Positions 8,137 through 18,054 of a DNA stretch of 45,457 nucleotides are shown piece after piece. Source of the stretch: a virus. Position numbers and translations under genes: made by a program. How positions within the stretch are numbered: the stretch's first letter is position 1; the number at the start of each line of letters is the position of its first letter. Under the pieces are notes generated by a model, which made no database searches, was not told the origin of the DNA, and was given only the letters and a program-made list of their open reading frames with translations. The stretch is from the IMG/VR virus record IMGVR_UViG_3300044818_000001, positions 1-45,457 of that record. The stretch is one strand, 5' to 3'.

Positions 8137-9434
8137 TAGCTGCGCAGGCCCATAGACTTGAGAACGCTGTACCCAACATCCATTACCTTGTCCTGGGCGC
8201 CCTGAGTTCCAGCCCATCGAGGGTCGTTTCGCAGACGACCCATGAAGGTCGTCTGATCCATTCCGGTAGGCTTGCCCTGGGCGTTGACTCCGTTCAAGGC
8301 TTCCTTGATCAGGGGGTCGGTCATCTTGATGCTCTCGGGGCTGAGGTCCAGTTCCTGAGCCATGATCTGCACGTACGGACTAGCGATGTCCGACATCGTC
8401 TGGCCAGCTTCAAGCTGGTCCTTGTAGCCCGGATAGGCGGACACGGCCTGCTGTACGATCTGACCCTTGAAGTCTGCCTCGGTAGCCAGCTTCCGGCTGA
8501 TCAGTGCAGCTTGGTTCTTGACTGTCTGATCGTCTACCGTTACGCCCTGCTCGTACGCAAACTTCTTGGCCGACACGGCGTAAGCTCCAGCCTCACCGCG
8601 AAGCGTGCCCTTCTGGAAGGTCACGTACTTACCGAGCGTGTCCCGAAGGACACTCTCGTCTGCTCCGGTGGCCAGTACCTGAGCTGCGATCTTACCCATC
8701 TTCGAGGGCGGGATCACCGCCCCTATCTCGGCGGCAAGCTGTTGAACCTGGATCTTGGTAGCACCGAGCTGAGCACTGTACGTAGCAGGGTCGGTAGACT
8801 TCATCTGCTGAACCTGACGCTGGGTGTCCGAGTTCTCCTTCCACCACTTGGTGTCCCGAAGCTCGGCCTGGAAGGCATCCTTGGAAAGATTCTCGTTGAC
8901 CATCTTGCCGAACAGCGTCTTCAGTTCGGGCACCGAGTTCAGGAACGAGTACGCAAATCCGTACTCCGCAGCCAGCTCTTCGGGAGATAGTTTAGCTTCG
9001 GCCGTACTGCCATCAGGGTTCCAGTCGCCCGAGGGTCCACCGCCCTGTACGCCAGATACTCTCCTGCCGCCCACGAACGTGTCCTGGTAGTCGCCCGACT
9101 TGAGATCAGCAATTTCCACACTCTTTCCGGGTCGTGGTGCATGGATGAACTTGCCGTCACCGAGGTAGATACCAACGTGGTCAGGGCCACCTTGGCTCCT
9201 GTCGGTATCGAAGAAGATCAGATCACCGACCTGGAGGCCGTCCATAGAGACGGCCTTACCAGTGCCGATCATGTCGTACGTCACGCGGGGAAGAGAGATG
9301 CCGAAGTTCTTGTAGACCTGGGTAACCAGGCCGGAACAGTCGACGCCCTTACTCAGGTCGTTACCGCCCCAGGCGTATGGTGTGCCCAGGAACTGCTGGG
9401 CGAAGGACGCGATGTCCTTCCCGTTGACAGCCAC
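8136..9434 (-). CDS. Virion NlpC/P60 endopeptidase with shared C-terminal domain
   Basis: 432 aa, the same length as its downstream neighbour. Residues 1-125 are an NlpC/P60 domain: GTPYAWGG, catalytic Cys33 in VDCSGLV, QVGDLIFF, His86 in PDHVGIYLG and His98 in FIHAPRPG. A linker leads at about residue 147 to the same C-terminal domain as in the 6788-8086 product. These enzymes cleave peptide cross-links in peptidoglycan. Paired with a transglycosylase on a common C-terminal module, it fits a virion-borne entry enzyme. Confidence 0.88.
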   Translation of the reverse strand: MAVNGKDIASFAQQFLGTPYAWGGNDLSKGVDCSGLVTQVYKNFGISLPRVTYDMIGTGKAVSMDGLQVGDLIFFDTDRSQGGPDHVGIYLGDGKFIHAPRPGKSVEIADLKSGDYQDTFVGGRRVSGVQGGGPSGDWNPDGSTAEAKLSPEELAAEYGFAYSFLNSVPELKTLFGKMVNENLSKDAFQAELRDTKWWKENSDTQRQVQQMKSTDPATYSAQLGATKIQVQQLAAEIGAVIPPSKMGKIAAQVLATGADESVLRDTLGKYVTFQKGTLRGEAGAYAVSAKKFAYEQGVTVDDQTVKNQAALISRKLATEADFKGQIVQQAVSAYPGYKDQLEAGQTMSDIASPYVQIMAQELDLSPESIKMTDPLIKEALNGVNAQGKPTGMDQTTFMGRLRNDPRWAGTQGAQDKVMDVGYSVLKSMGLRS

Positions 9435-9436
9435 CG

Positions 9437-10315
9437 TCAGCCTCCGATCATCTCCATGAGCCAGTTCATGCCGTTAGTGGCAGCCTGGTAAGCCCCGTAC
9501 TCGGGGTTCTTCTTCGCTTCCTCCTGAGCCATGATCTGCTGAGCAGCGCTGTCGACGCCACCAGAAGACTTGCTGGTCTGGCTCTGAAGGTCCGACCCGA
9601 GGTAGTTCGATGTAGTCGTGGTGACCGTCGGATTGGCCTGCTCATACTTGTTCAGCGTGCCCTTGAACCGAGCGATCTCGGCCTTCGTCGGGTCACGGCC
9701 CAGAAGGGTCTGAGCGGCACCCTGGAAGAGCGCGTGTGCGTCCTCGGCGGTACTCAGGTTGTAACTCTTCTGGGTCTGGGTGACCGTCTTAGGCTTGGCT
9801 ACAGCCTCTTCTCGCTGGGAGATGTCCTTGCCGATGACTTCCCAGGGACTCACCTTCGCTCCCGCCAGAGCGTACTTACTAGCCACTTCAGCGTAGCCAG
9901 CCCAGAGGCTGGCCAACTGGGCGTCCTTCATGCTACCGGTGTCATAGCCAGCCAGTGAGAGCTGAGACAGGAACTTGTTCTTCGTCTTCGGGTCCCACGT
10001 GTAGTACATGTTCTGCACTTGGGACAGAGGAGCGTAAGACCCAGCCTCGCCGATACCGCCGAACCCCAGAGCGGATGCGACACCACTCGGACCGATGAAG
10101 ACCGTAGGGTCCTTCGGGTTCTGGTATCCGGAGGCGATCCCAGGGAGGAGCATCCCCTGGCCAGGCTGGAATGTACCCGAACCTGTACCAGAGGATGTCG
10201 CTCCAGCGTTCTTCTTGACCGTACTGTTGAAGGTGTTCTGCTGCTTCTGCTCGTACGGACCGGCCATGCCGGTACCGCCGCCTCCACCTGAACCGCTATC
10301 GCTCAGTCGAGCCAT
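9437..10315 (-). CDS. Internal or tail-associated virion protein, 292 aa
   Basis: N-terminal 60 residues are Gly/Ser-rich and disordered (SDSGSGGGGGTGMAG). The middle has short helices (KNKFLSQLSLAGYDTG, then VASKYALAGAKVSPWEVI), and the tail is Thr/Ser-rich with QQIMAQEEAKKNPEYG. The stop is 2 nt before the NlpC/P60 start and the start overlaps the stop of the 1648-aa gene. A minor virion protein by position; family not recognised. Confidence 0.65.
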   Translation of the reverse strand: MARLSDSGSGGGGGTGMAGPYEQKQQNTFNSTVKKNAGATSSGTGSGTFQPGQGMLLPGIASGYQNPKDPTVFIGPSGVASALGFGGIGEAGSYAPLSQVQNMYYTWDPKTKNKFLSQLSLAGYDTGSMKDAQLASLWAGYAEVASKYALAGAKVSPWEVIGKDISQREEAVAKPKTVTQTQKSYNLSTAEDAHALFQGAAQTLLGRDPTKAEIARFKGTLNKYEQANPTVTTTTSNYLGSDLQSQTSKSSGGVDSAAQQIMAQEEAKKNPEYGAYQAATNGMNWLMEMIGG

Positions 10316-13300
10316 TAGACACCTCCCTGTTGTGCCAGTACGTCAAAGATGGACTGTTCCTGTGTACTGCTCGTATCGCCCTGGAACTCAGGCAGAGCCC
10401 CTTGGCTCTGCTGCTGAACCACGGTGTCCTCATCGAACCCAAGGTCCCTCGACAGATACCGAGAGTGCAGATCGGCGAACTTGGTGTCCTGCTCGATGAG
10501 CTTGACGACCAGAGAGTTCCACTGCTGCTTGATGTCCGCGTTGACACCAGCGTTGATGTCCTCGGAACCACCAGCCTCATTGCGGAGCAGCAGCGCACGC
10601 TTGACATCGTCACGGTAGGACAGGTACGTCTTCAGCGTGTAGATGTCGGACCGCATGCCAGTCGACCCGTCAGGGTTGACGGCCTTGGACCAGATCTCAG
10701 GATCGTCTGTGACAGCTCGCAGCGATTGCGCAGCTCGGTCATAGTACGTCTTGTCCAGAGAGCTGTAATCCTTGGTCCACTGCTCATTGTAGTACTCGTT
10801 GTCCTTCATCTCTCCATCATCGCCGATGATGCGCGGGGAGGAAAGGGTCTGGACGAGTGCCTGCTTCTGGGACTTCAGATCCTCGGCACCAGGGTCATCG
10901 AACGACTGAAGGCCGCGAGCGAACAGGTCGCCGTACAGCCCATTCATGTAGGACTGGTACTGACGCCATCCCTGCCCCCGCTTGGATTCATCGAAGGCTT
11001 CACGAGCGGTCATGTTCGTCCGGTTTGTGATGCCACTCACGCCATCAGCAGAGTGCGTCTTCTCGTAGTAGAACGCACCGTTCGAGTAGACACCTTCACC
11101 CTCGGCCCCAACCACAAGGCCCGCCCACTGCGGGCCAACCTTCTGGATCAGGTCCTGATAGTACTTCGAGGCGTAGACCGCCTCGGAGGTGGGCTTCAGT
11201 CCCGAGTTGTTCTTGCTCATCGACTGAGAGAAGATGTACGAGCTATCACCATACTTGTCGTAGAACTTTTGATCAGCGCCCTTGGGATCAGTCTCCTGCA
11301 TCTGCTTGTACTGATCCCGGAAGAACTGGTAAGGGTCCTGGCTATTCAGAGAGAACGGCAGAACCCCGGCGAAGATCGATCGCATGGCCGTCCATCGGGA
11401 CGCCCTGTCCTTGATCTCGCCCCAGGTGGGCTGCGTCTTACGCATGTGCTGGTCATACTTGAAGGTCTCGGCCTGCATGATGTAGAACATCGACTTCTGG
11501 TAGGTATCGTTCATCTCGTCGGTAGCCTCTTGGCGCTTCATGATGTTCGGCTGAAGCAGATGCCAGTTCGACTGGTCCGGACCCATCGGCAGGATGCCGA
11601 GCTTCTGATAGATGTCAGCAAGCTTCGGATCGCCGTTGGCGTCCATGTCGGTGTACGGAATGTTGTTGGCTGCGACCTGAACGATCGGGCCAGCGCCAAC
11701 CGGAAGAGCACCGTCACCGTGGTTGAGGATGATCTCAGCCGTGGACATCGGGATCTTCAGCTTGGCATTCTCGTCGATACCCAGAGCCTTGTTCAGGGCC
11801 TTGCCACCAAGGAAGTCCGGAACCTGGAACAGGATGTTGCGGTCGGAGTAGTCAACCAGCCGCTTCTCACCTGTGATCGGGTCGGTCACTGTGCCATCTT
11901 CACTGACCCTGTTGCCGCCCTGGTCCACCACCATACCGGCGCGCGTCGGTGCGCCATACACCTGAGCAACCCTCGGAAGGATGTCAGGCTTGTCGGAGAT
12001 GATCCGGGCCCACCGGTTCCACGACTCCTGCTGCGCTCCGAAGAACGCACCGAAGTGCCGCATGTTGTACGCCATCTTCGTCTCGAAGTCCATGTTGAAC
12101 GTGTTCTTCTTGACGTCGTCGAGCGCCTGCATGCGAGCCGAGTGCTCCAGCTTCTGCCGGAAGCCCTCCTCGATGTGGGTCTCGCCCTTGAGTGCCATCT
12201 TGTTGTAAGAGCTCTTCAGGTGGATCTTGTATCGCTGGGCGAACAGCGGGTGACGAAGAAGCTTCCGTGCCGGGATCTGGTTCATCACGTTGTAGTACCC
12301 GGTCATGGCACGGTCCATGAGTTCGGCCGCAGGATGATTGCCCTTGGCGTAGCTCAGAGCCTGAGAGTTGACCATGGGCCGAACGTTCTCAGGGACTTCC
12401 TTGAGCATGTCCTCGGTCACTGTGCCAGTACGGGCAGCCTCACGGAATGCACCCGAGTTCGGGAATGCAGGGTTCAGCCACTCGTCGACCTGGGCGGTTA
12501 CACGCTTCACCATCTCATTGCGAGGAAGGTTCTTCAATGGAGCGGATGCAGCGTAAGCGCGACCCTCAGGGGTCGCAGCCAACCAAGTCTCAAGCTGTCG
12601 AGGACTCTTGCCACCGAGGTGCTGAACGGCAAGGGCATCGTTGGACACCTGGTTGTTCACCACGTGAAGCCAGGATTGCATGTGCTTCTCAGCGCCATGC
12701 TGAGCCGGAGTGATGTTCTCCCAGTCCAGACGTCGCATGCGATCCAGGTAGAAGTCCGCCTGAGATCCCATGAGGTTCCGGAAGTTGTGATCACCAGAGG
12801 ACAGGTCTCGGAAGAGGCTGCCATCCTTCCCGCCGAACGCAGGAGCAAAGATCTGTCGACCGATCTGAAGGTGCTGCTGAGCCTGGCCACCCTTGAGCAG
12901 GGAGTCCATGTCGGCTCGGGTAACGCGAGCATCCTCGGCCCAGTCTACGGCCAGCTTCAGATCATCCTCAAGGGATGCCGCCTTAGCGGCATCACCCTGG
13001 ATCTTGGCGGTGTTCATGTCAGCCTTGATGCTGGCCTGGAGGTTAGCAAGATCCTCAAGGTGCGTGTCCAGCGTGGCCGCAGTAGCCTGAGCGTTCGCAG
13101 TGCGAGACCGGAGGAACGTGCCGTTGGCCCAGTCCTTCGCGGTGTAGCGACCACCCTTGATCGTGCGGTCCATCACGGAGAACAGGCCGAACCGGGCGAT
13201 CTGCCCGAGTCCATCATCAGCAAGAGCGCGAGGCCCATAGCCGAGACGGAAGAGCTGAGCGAACTTCCAGATCGAACCAGCAGCGTCAGCCAGATCAACG

Positions 13301-15261
13301 GCCTTCTCCCAGCCGGTACCAACCGAGTTGGCCGCCTTCTGCCAAGAGGAGCCGTGAGTCTTGATAGCCTTCTCGAACAGATCGAAGTCCATCATCACGT
13401 GACTGTTGGCGAGCTGCGACATCAGGACCGGCGTAAGCACCATCTTGCCGCCGTCTGCCTCGATCTCCGCCACTCGGATCTGAGTGCCAGGAACCGCAGG
13501 GTTGTCGATCATGGCGCCACCATAGGTCTGCTGCTTCATCGAAGCCTGACCACGAGAGCGGCGTGAAGCCAACTCTCGGTGAAGCCCATCGGCTACCTCG
13601 TGAGACAGCTCGTCGCCAGTACCGACCAACCCGTTCTTCAGGTTGTACCGGTCGACGATGTTGTGAGCGATCTCGGTCTCCATGTTCTGGAGGGTAACGG
13701 TACGACTCTGCTCATCTGCATTCAGATATCGAGAGACGTACATCTCCCGAGCTTCCTTGGACAGTCCAGCAGTCTCGCGAAGCGAGGCGTCCACCTGACG
13801 CCACGACTGAGCGTCGTTCACGTCGATGTAGTGACTCGGACGAATGTCGTTGTACGTGTGGGCCAGGCGGACCACACCACCAAGGCTGAGGTTGTAGATG
13901 TTGTTGACCCGAGCGCTGATGAAGTTCTCGCCCTTGGTCGGCTGGAACCCCCGGTTCTGGAAGGCGCCCTTGACTCGCATGCCAGCAGGAGTGGTGATCC
14001 GGTTGTAGTTCAGATCACCGATCGTGTTGAACGCATTGATCTTGTCCGTGACGATACCGGAGTCCTGATCCAGCTTGGAGATCCACTTGGTCTGCTGGTC
14101 GATCGCAGCCTTGATGCGGACACCTCTCGGACTGGCCTGGACCGCAGGCGAGAGAGAGTCGTAGTAGCTGGAGGCGCTGGAAGTCTTAGATCCAAGCTCA
14201 TTAGCCTGGTAGGCGAGCTGGGAGTTCTTGAACTCCAGCGTGGTCAGAGCCGCCTTGTCGCCCATGGTGACTCGGAGGATGTTCGCTACATCGTTCTTGT
14301 CCGTAGCCTGAGCGAGCAGACGCGCCGTAGGCGCACCATTGGCAGACTTGCGAAGAGTCGGAAGGTCCCGTGCCAGCACCGCTGCTGCGGTGTCTGGCGT
14401 CTTGGTCTTGGTGCTCCAGATCGTGTCGACAAGACCCTGGAAGTTGGACTTCTGAGAGAACCTGTCGTAGGCCAGCTTGTTGACGTCAACAGGAGCGAGA
14501 GTCGTTCCACCCTTCTCGATCGCACTGGTTTCCTTGGCGATCCCGGCCTCGACGTTCTGACCGAACTTGGCACCCTTGACTGCACCGAGACCCTTGCCCG
14601 CCAGCACCAAAGGGTCGGCGTACCAGGAGACTGCGAAGTCTGTGGCTCCAGTCGTCCACTTGCTGGCACCACTACCAAAGTACTCCTGCGAGCGGGTCTT
14701 GATGCCGAGCGGGTCATCCTTGGTCGGAGTGTCCCGGTACTTACCCTCGGACTGGAGTGCCAAGTCTTCGGAGATCTGGTCGGGGCGAATGCCCCGAGCC
14801 TTCAGCTCCTTGTCGTTCATGCCCAGCATCCACAGGGACTGACCGGGACTTACCTTGTGAGCGTAGTTCCAGTAGTCCTTCATGGCGTCCCACTCGCCGT
14901 CCTGACCAATGTACTCAGGACGACCGTAGACCAGGGAGTGAGCGGCCATACCGGCCGCGCTGAAGGCGGGGGAGACTGTAGCGCTGTACGCCTGATAGAG
15001 CTTGGAGCCGACCCACTCGATCGGCTTGAAGATGGGGCTGTCGAACATGCTGCCCTGCTGGGCTGCACGCTGCTCCTTGAGAGCAGCAAGCTGCTGCTGG
15101 GTCATGTCACTGTCGGGATGAGTAGCGTCGATACCCATGCTGGACCAGTACTCGTTCAGAGAGTTGCGCACCGGAGCAGGGAGCTGGTCCATGGTGCCAA
15201 GTCCGTTGAGGACGCCATCGGAGATGATCTCCATGTCCTTCGGTGAGATGTTGCCGCCCAT
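10315..15261 (-). CDS. Giant internal virion / DNA-ejection protein, 1648 aa
   Basis: The largest gene. The product is mostly alpha-helical and charged, with segments such as LEDLANLQASIKADMNTAK and Gln-rich stretches, and lacks an obvious enzyme motif. In podoviruses, single polypeptides of 1000-1700 aa encoded next to virion lysozymes form the internal core and periplasmic DNA-translocation tunnel (T7 gp16-like role); that role is inferred from size, composition and neighbours. Overlaps the 82-codon-frame gene before it by 1 nt and the next by 1 nt. The antisense strand has a long open frame that I treat as a shadow. Confidence 0.78.
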   Translation of the reverse strand: MGGNISPKDMEIISDGVLNGLGTMDQLPAPVRNSLNEYWSSMGIDATHPDSDMTQQQLAALKEQRAAQQGSMFDSPIFKPIEWVGSKLYQAYSATVSPAFSAAGMAAHSLVYGRPEYIGQDGEWDAMKDYWNYAHKVSPGQSLWMLGMNDKELKARGIRPDQISEDLALQSEGKYRDTPTKDDPLGIKTRSQEYFGSGASKWTTGATDFAVSWYADPLVLAGKGLGAVKGAKFGQNVEAGIAKETSAIEKGGTTLAPVDVNKLAYDRFSQKSNFQGLVDTIWSTKTKTPDTAAAVLARDLPTLRKSANGAPTARLLAQATDKNDVANILRVTMGDKAALTTLEFKNSQLAYQANELGSKTSSASSYYDSLSPAVQASPRGVRIKAAIDQQTKWISKLDQDSGIVTDKINAFNTIGDLNYNRITTPAGMRVKGAFQNRGFQPTKGENFISARVNNIYNLSLGGVVRLAHTYNDIRPSHYIDVNDAQSWRQVDASLRETAGLSKEAREMYVSRYLNADEQSRTVTLQNMETEIAHNIVDRYNLKNGLVGTGDELSHEVADGLHRELASRRSRGQASMKQQTYGGAMIDNPAVPGTQIRVAEIEADGGKMVLTPVLMSQLANSHVMMDFDLFEKAIKTHGSSWQKAANSVGTGWEKAVDLADAAGSIWKFAQLFRLGYGPRALADDGLGQIARFGLFSVMDRTIKGGRYTAKDWANGTFLRSRTANAQATAATLDTHLEDLANLQASIKADMNTAKIQGDAAKAASLEDDLKLAVDWAEDARVTRADMDSLLKGGQAQQHLQIGRQIFAPAFGGKDGSLFRDLSSGDHNFRNLMGSQADFYLDRMRRLDWENITPAQHGAEKHMQSWLHVVNNQVSNDALAVQHLGGKSPRQLETWLAATPEGRAYAASAPLKNLPRNEMVKRVTAQVDEWLNPAFPNSGAFREAARTGTVTEDMLKEVPENVRPMVNSQALSYAKGNHPAAELMDRAMTGYYNVMNQIPARKLLRHPLFAQRYKIHLKSSYNKMALKGETHIEEGFRQKLEHSARMQALDDVKKNTFNMDFETKMAYNMRHFGAFFGAQQESWNRWARIISDKPDILPRVAQVYGAPTRAGMVVDQGGNRVSEDGTVTDPITGEKRLVDYSDRNILFQVPDFLGGKALNKALGIDENAKLKIPMSTAEIILNHGDGALPVGAGPIVQVAANNIPYTDMDANGDPKLADIYQKLGILPMGPDQSNWHLLQPNIMKRQEATDEMNDTYQKSMFYIMQAETFKYDQHMRKTQPTWGEIKDRASRWTAMRSIFAGVLPFSLNSQDPYQFFRDQYKQMQETDPKGADQKFYDKYGDSSYIFSQSMSKNNSGLKPTSEAVYASKYYQDLIQKVGPQWAGLVVGAEGEGVYSNGAFYYEKTHSADGVSGITNRTNMTAREAFDESKRGQGWRQYQSYMNGLYGDLFARGLQSFDDPGAEDLKSQKQALVQTLSSPRIIGDDGEMKDNEYYNEQWTKDYSSLDKTYYDRAAQSLRAVTDDPEIWSKAVNPDGSTGMRSDIYTLKTYLSYRDDVKRALLLRNEAGGSEDINAGVNADIKQQWNSLVVKLIEQDTKFADLHSRYLSRDLGFDEDTVVQQQSQGALPEFQGDTSSTQEQSIFDVLAQQGGV

Positions 15262-15467
15262 CAGCCCTCCATCGTGCCCGCACTATCGTCGTAGTAGGGC
15301 GTCAATCCAGAACCCAGAAGGTTCTTTGCCATTTGGTTGGTCTGGATCCTGTCCAGCGGCGAGTTAGCCAGATCGACTCCAGCGGCAGGTGAGTCCTGGA
15401 AGGACAGCGCCAGCGCGCCCATGTCGTCGAACCACTGGCCACCGTACTCGAACTCAAGCCCGCTCAC
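15261..15467 (-). CDS. Hypothetical virion-region protein, 68 aa
   Basis: GTG 15467 overlaps the stop of the upstream gene in a GTGA arrangement; this start fits the operon better than an upstream in-frame ATG inside that gene. The product begins MSGLEFEYGGQWFDDMGA and is acidic. It ends one base into the start of the giant gene. No family recognised. Confidence 0.65.
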   Translation of the reverse strand: MSGLEFEYGGQWFDDMGALALSFQDSPAAGVDLANSPLDRIQTNQMAKNLLGSGLTPYYDDSAGTMEG

Positions 15468-15886
15468 GACTGCCCCTTCGCCTGACGGAGAAGGTTGCGC
15501 ATAGCCCACGAAGCTCCAGGCTGGTTGGCCATGAACTCCATGAACGGCATCCAGTCGTTCAGCCGTTGGAGGTCTTCGCTCTTCTGGTCCGACAGGTTGA
15601 GCGCCTCAGCCCCCGGCCCCGCTCCGGTTGCTGCACCAGAGGTGACAGGAACATCAGGCTGATTGCTGTCAGCACTCAAAGGGGTGACGCGAGAAGCGGC
15701 ATCCCCGAACAGGTCACCGAAGTTCATACCCTGAACATCTACCTGCTGGGGCTGCTGCATTCCCTGCTGAGCCGCCTGGTACTGCGCCTGTTCGCCATAA
15801 CCAGCGTCGGGCAGGTTACGGTTGGCCTCACCAACCGCCTTGTCCGTTCGCTTACTGAACTGGCCGGGGCCAGCAACGTCAGCCAT
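15464..15886 (-). CDS. Hypothetical virion-region protein, 140 aa
   Basis: Gln-rich middle (QYQAAQQGMQQPQQVDVQG), Ala/Gly/Pro-rich linker, and a C-terminal helix with LNDWMPFMEFMANQPGA. Low complexity and position between portal and ejection-protein genes suggest a minor virion or assembly protein. Function not shown by the sequence. Confidence 0.65.
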   Translation of the reverse strand: MADVAGPGQFSKRTDKAVGEANRNLPDAGYGEQAQYQAAQQGMQQPQQVDVQGMNFGDLFGDAASRVTPLSADSNQPDVPVTSGAATGAGPGAEALNLSDQKSEDLQRLNDWMPFMEFMANQPGASWAMRNLLRQAKGQS

Positions 15887-15900
15887 AACCTACCCTCCGC

Positions 15901-16185
15901 TCACTTCGGCATGTGCTTGTCGGTACCGCGCGTCAGAGCGTCCGGGCTGAACGTACCCGACTCGATCGGACCCGTCTTCTCCCAGCCGTCGTACGGTGCA
16001 ACCTGCTGAGCCAAACGGTTTGGCCCGGTGTTGCCATCCTGATCGTAGTAGCTCAGTTCGGGAGCATCGATCATGCGACCCTTCAGGGAGTTGAACTCAC
16101 CCTCGGGGCCATGGTCGCCTGCGAACAGACCACCGGAGAGGCCACCCTCGAAGGGTGCGCCGCTGTGAACCTGATTGAGACCCAT
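15901..16185 (-). CDS. Hypothetical virion-region protein, 94 aa
   Basis: Product begins MGLNQVHSGAPFEGGLSGG; it is Gly/Pro-rich and lacks predicted membrane segments or Cys motifs. GGAGAG precedes the ATG. It lies between the portal gene and the Gln-rich 140-aa gene. Not recognised. Confidence 0.65.
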   Translation of the reverse strand: MGLNQVHSGAPFEGGLSGGLFAGDHGPEGEFNSLKGRMIDAPELSYYDQDGNTGPNRLAQQVAPYDGWEKTGPIESGTFSPDALTRGTDKHMPK

Positions 16186-16197
16186 AGTCTCTCCTTA

Positions 16198-18042
16198 CTA
16201 GATGGGCGCCTGTCGGCGCGTCTGGGCGGACATCGTGGCCTGCCCCTTGCTGTTCAAGCCGGACAGCAAGCCCATAAGGTCACGCCCCTGGGGCTGACCC
16301 TGCTGTGGTGTAACGCCCGCCATATTCGCTCCCTCGGCCCCTCCAGGCCCACCGGGTCCTCCAGGTCCAGCGGGACTCTGTCCGCCGCTTAGAGCGGCTT
16401 CCAGGGGGCTCTGTGGGGCAGCCTGACCGGCTGCCTGCTCCTTGGGCTTGAAGATCTCAAGGACTGCGTCGTGAACCGCTCTCCCCTTCTCTCGAAGCTC
16501 GATGAGCTTAGCCACCCTCTGAAGTTCAGGGACTGGATCGAACTGTCCCTGAGACTGGAGGGCCATCGTAGGAATGGCCTGCATGAAGCCCATGATGCCC
16601 TGCTTGAGGGCGTCTGTGAACTGCTCGTTGTCGATCTGCTGCTGCATCTGGACGACGTCGATGTTCATGGGAAGCTGACGCTGGAAGAAGTCCCTGGAGA
16701 TGAGCTGGTCACCGCGAAGCTGGAGAAGCCCCACGATGGCTCGTGCCGGGTCTTGCCCTGCGGCGAAACCATAGGTGACGTCTACCGTGTAGTCGCCCTT
16801 GATATCCTTGGAGGCGACGTAGGACTCTTCGAAGGGCGAACCCTGGACTGTTCCACGGATCGTCTTCTTTTCTGAACCCCAGAGCTTCTCGTCCATCTCG
16901 AAGGCGAGGTTGATAGCGATGCGAAGAGCCTCACCGACCACCTGCTGCCCGGTCGTGATGACCGTGTTGAAGCCGCCCATCAAGGCCTGGACTCCACGGC
17001 CTGTGATGACCGAGGCGTCCATGTTGCCAGATCGGGCTTCAGGGGTGCGCGTCCCTACGCGCAGCTCCTGCTCAAGAACCTGTGATTCCTGCATCGGAGC
17101 CACGTTGTTACCCAGACCGACTCGCACGATGTGCTGCGGATTGTCGGTTCGGATGATCGCGTCATCACCAAAGGTCATCTTCTGAACATCGCGGGGAACA
17201 GCCAGAGGGGCACGTACGTTCTTCTCGGTAGCCTCAAGGCCAAGGAGGGCCATACGAGACTTCGCGAGCTGAACCCAGATGGCGTCGTCGAACGCACCAC
17301 GGATCTCGTTGTCGTATCCAGGGCGCTTGCCGATGGACACGTAGATCTTCTTGAGCGGGTTCTCCATGCGGTCAACGAGCTGGTTGCCGTGCTGCGGCAG
17401 GTACATCACGATCTGATCGTTGTCGGTGTACTTGACGACTTCGATCTCGCGCTCGGCCCAGCCGGATGTGTCAGCAGCCGTATTGTTCGCCTGGAGCACA
17501 CGAAGGAGCTGGGGGAACTTGGCTACCAGGTGGATAGCCTCTTCACGCCAGACCTTGGTGTACGAGCGGAGACGCCCGAAGGCGTCCCACTCTGGATAGA
17601 CGCCCATCGGATTCTCGATCCGGATGTGAGGGCGCTTGTCGACGAAGTCCGGTTCGATGCAGTAGATCGCCATGCCGTACGTGAGGTAGTGATCAGATAC
17701 TGTGATCTGCTTCCCGGCATAGAGCCGGGACTGGATCAGGTACCAGTTGGCAATCTTGGTCTTCTTGGAGTTGAACTCCTTGGACTTGCTTGAGCTGCTG
17801 ATCGACGTCGTGCAGTTCACCGACGGCATGACGCCCATCACTTCGGCCATGTCCCGAGCTGAAGTATCGATCAGGTTGGCGACGATCGGCTTGGGCCATG
17901 CATCGGGCATAGAGCCCGGAATGACCGTTTCGATGTCACCAGCACGGACATCATGAACATCACGATGCCGCTGATCCCTGTCTCGGGCGGCCCGCTTCAG
18001 TGACTCGACGCGTGATGCGATGTTTTCGAGTGTGTAGGCCAT
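16198..18042 (-). CDS. Portal protein
   Basis: 614 aa. Location three genes downstream of the large terminase, length, and content fit a portal of the podovirus type: DIETVIPGSMPDAWPKPIVA near the N-terminus, YLIQSRLYAGKQ, ENPMGVYPEWDAFGR, and a C-terminal Gln-rich region followed by a disordered Gly/Pro tail (GPGGPGGPGGAEG). The dodecameric portal forms the vertex through which DNA is packaged and to which the tail attaches. GAGGTGGC lies before the ATG. No clip-domain residues can be assigned by eye. Confidence 0.85.
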   Translation of the reverse strand: MAYTLENIASRVESLKRAARDRDQRHRDVHDVRAGDIETVIPGSMPDAWPKPIVANLIDTSARDMAEVMGVMPSVNCTTSISSSSKSKEFNSKKTKIANWYLIQSRLYAGKQITVSDHYLTYGMAIYCIEPDFVDKRPHIRIENPMGVYPEWDAFGRLRSYTKVWREEAIHLVAKFPQLLRVLQANNTAADTSGWAEREIEVVKYTDNDQIVMYLPQHGNQLVDRMENPLKKIYVSIGKRPGYDNEIRGAFDDAIWVQLAKSRMALLGLEATEKNVRAPLAVPRDVQKMTFGDDAIIRTDNPQHIVRVGLGNNVAPMQESQVLEQELRVGTRTPEARSGNMDASVITGRGVQALMGGFNTVITTGQQVVGEALRIAINLAFEMDEKLWGSEKKTIRGTVQGSPFEESYVASKDIKGDYTVDVTYGFAAGQDPARAIVGLLQLRGDQLISRDFFQRQLPMNIDVVQMQQQIDNEQFTDALKQGIMGFMQAIPTMALQSQGQFDPVPELQRVAKLIELREKGRAVHDAVLEIFKPKEQAAGQAAPQSPLEAALSGGQSPAGPGGPGGPGGAEGANMAGVTPQQGQPQGRDLMGLLSGLNSKGQATMSAQTRRQAPI

Positions 18043-18054
18043 GCCACCTCCTCG

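Noticed and set aside
10330-13566. A 1078-codon open frame on the plus strand opposite the giant internal-protein gene
   Set aside because: Its composition (Arg, Val, Leu, His rich) is what the complement of a high-GC coding strand gives. It has no motif, no credible RBS, and the minus-strand gene is in a clear operon. The same applies to long plus-strand frames at 13579-15246, 4073-5449 and 5624-6814.
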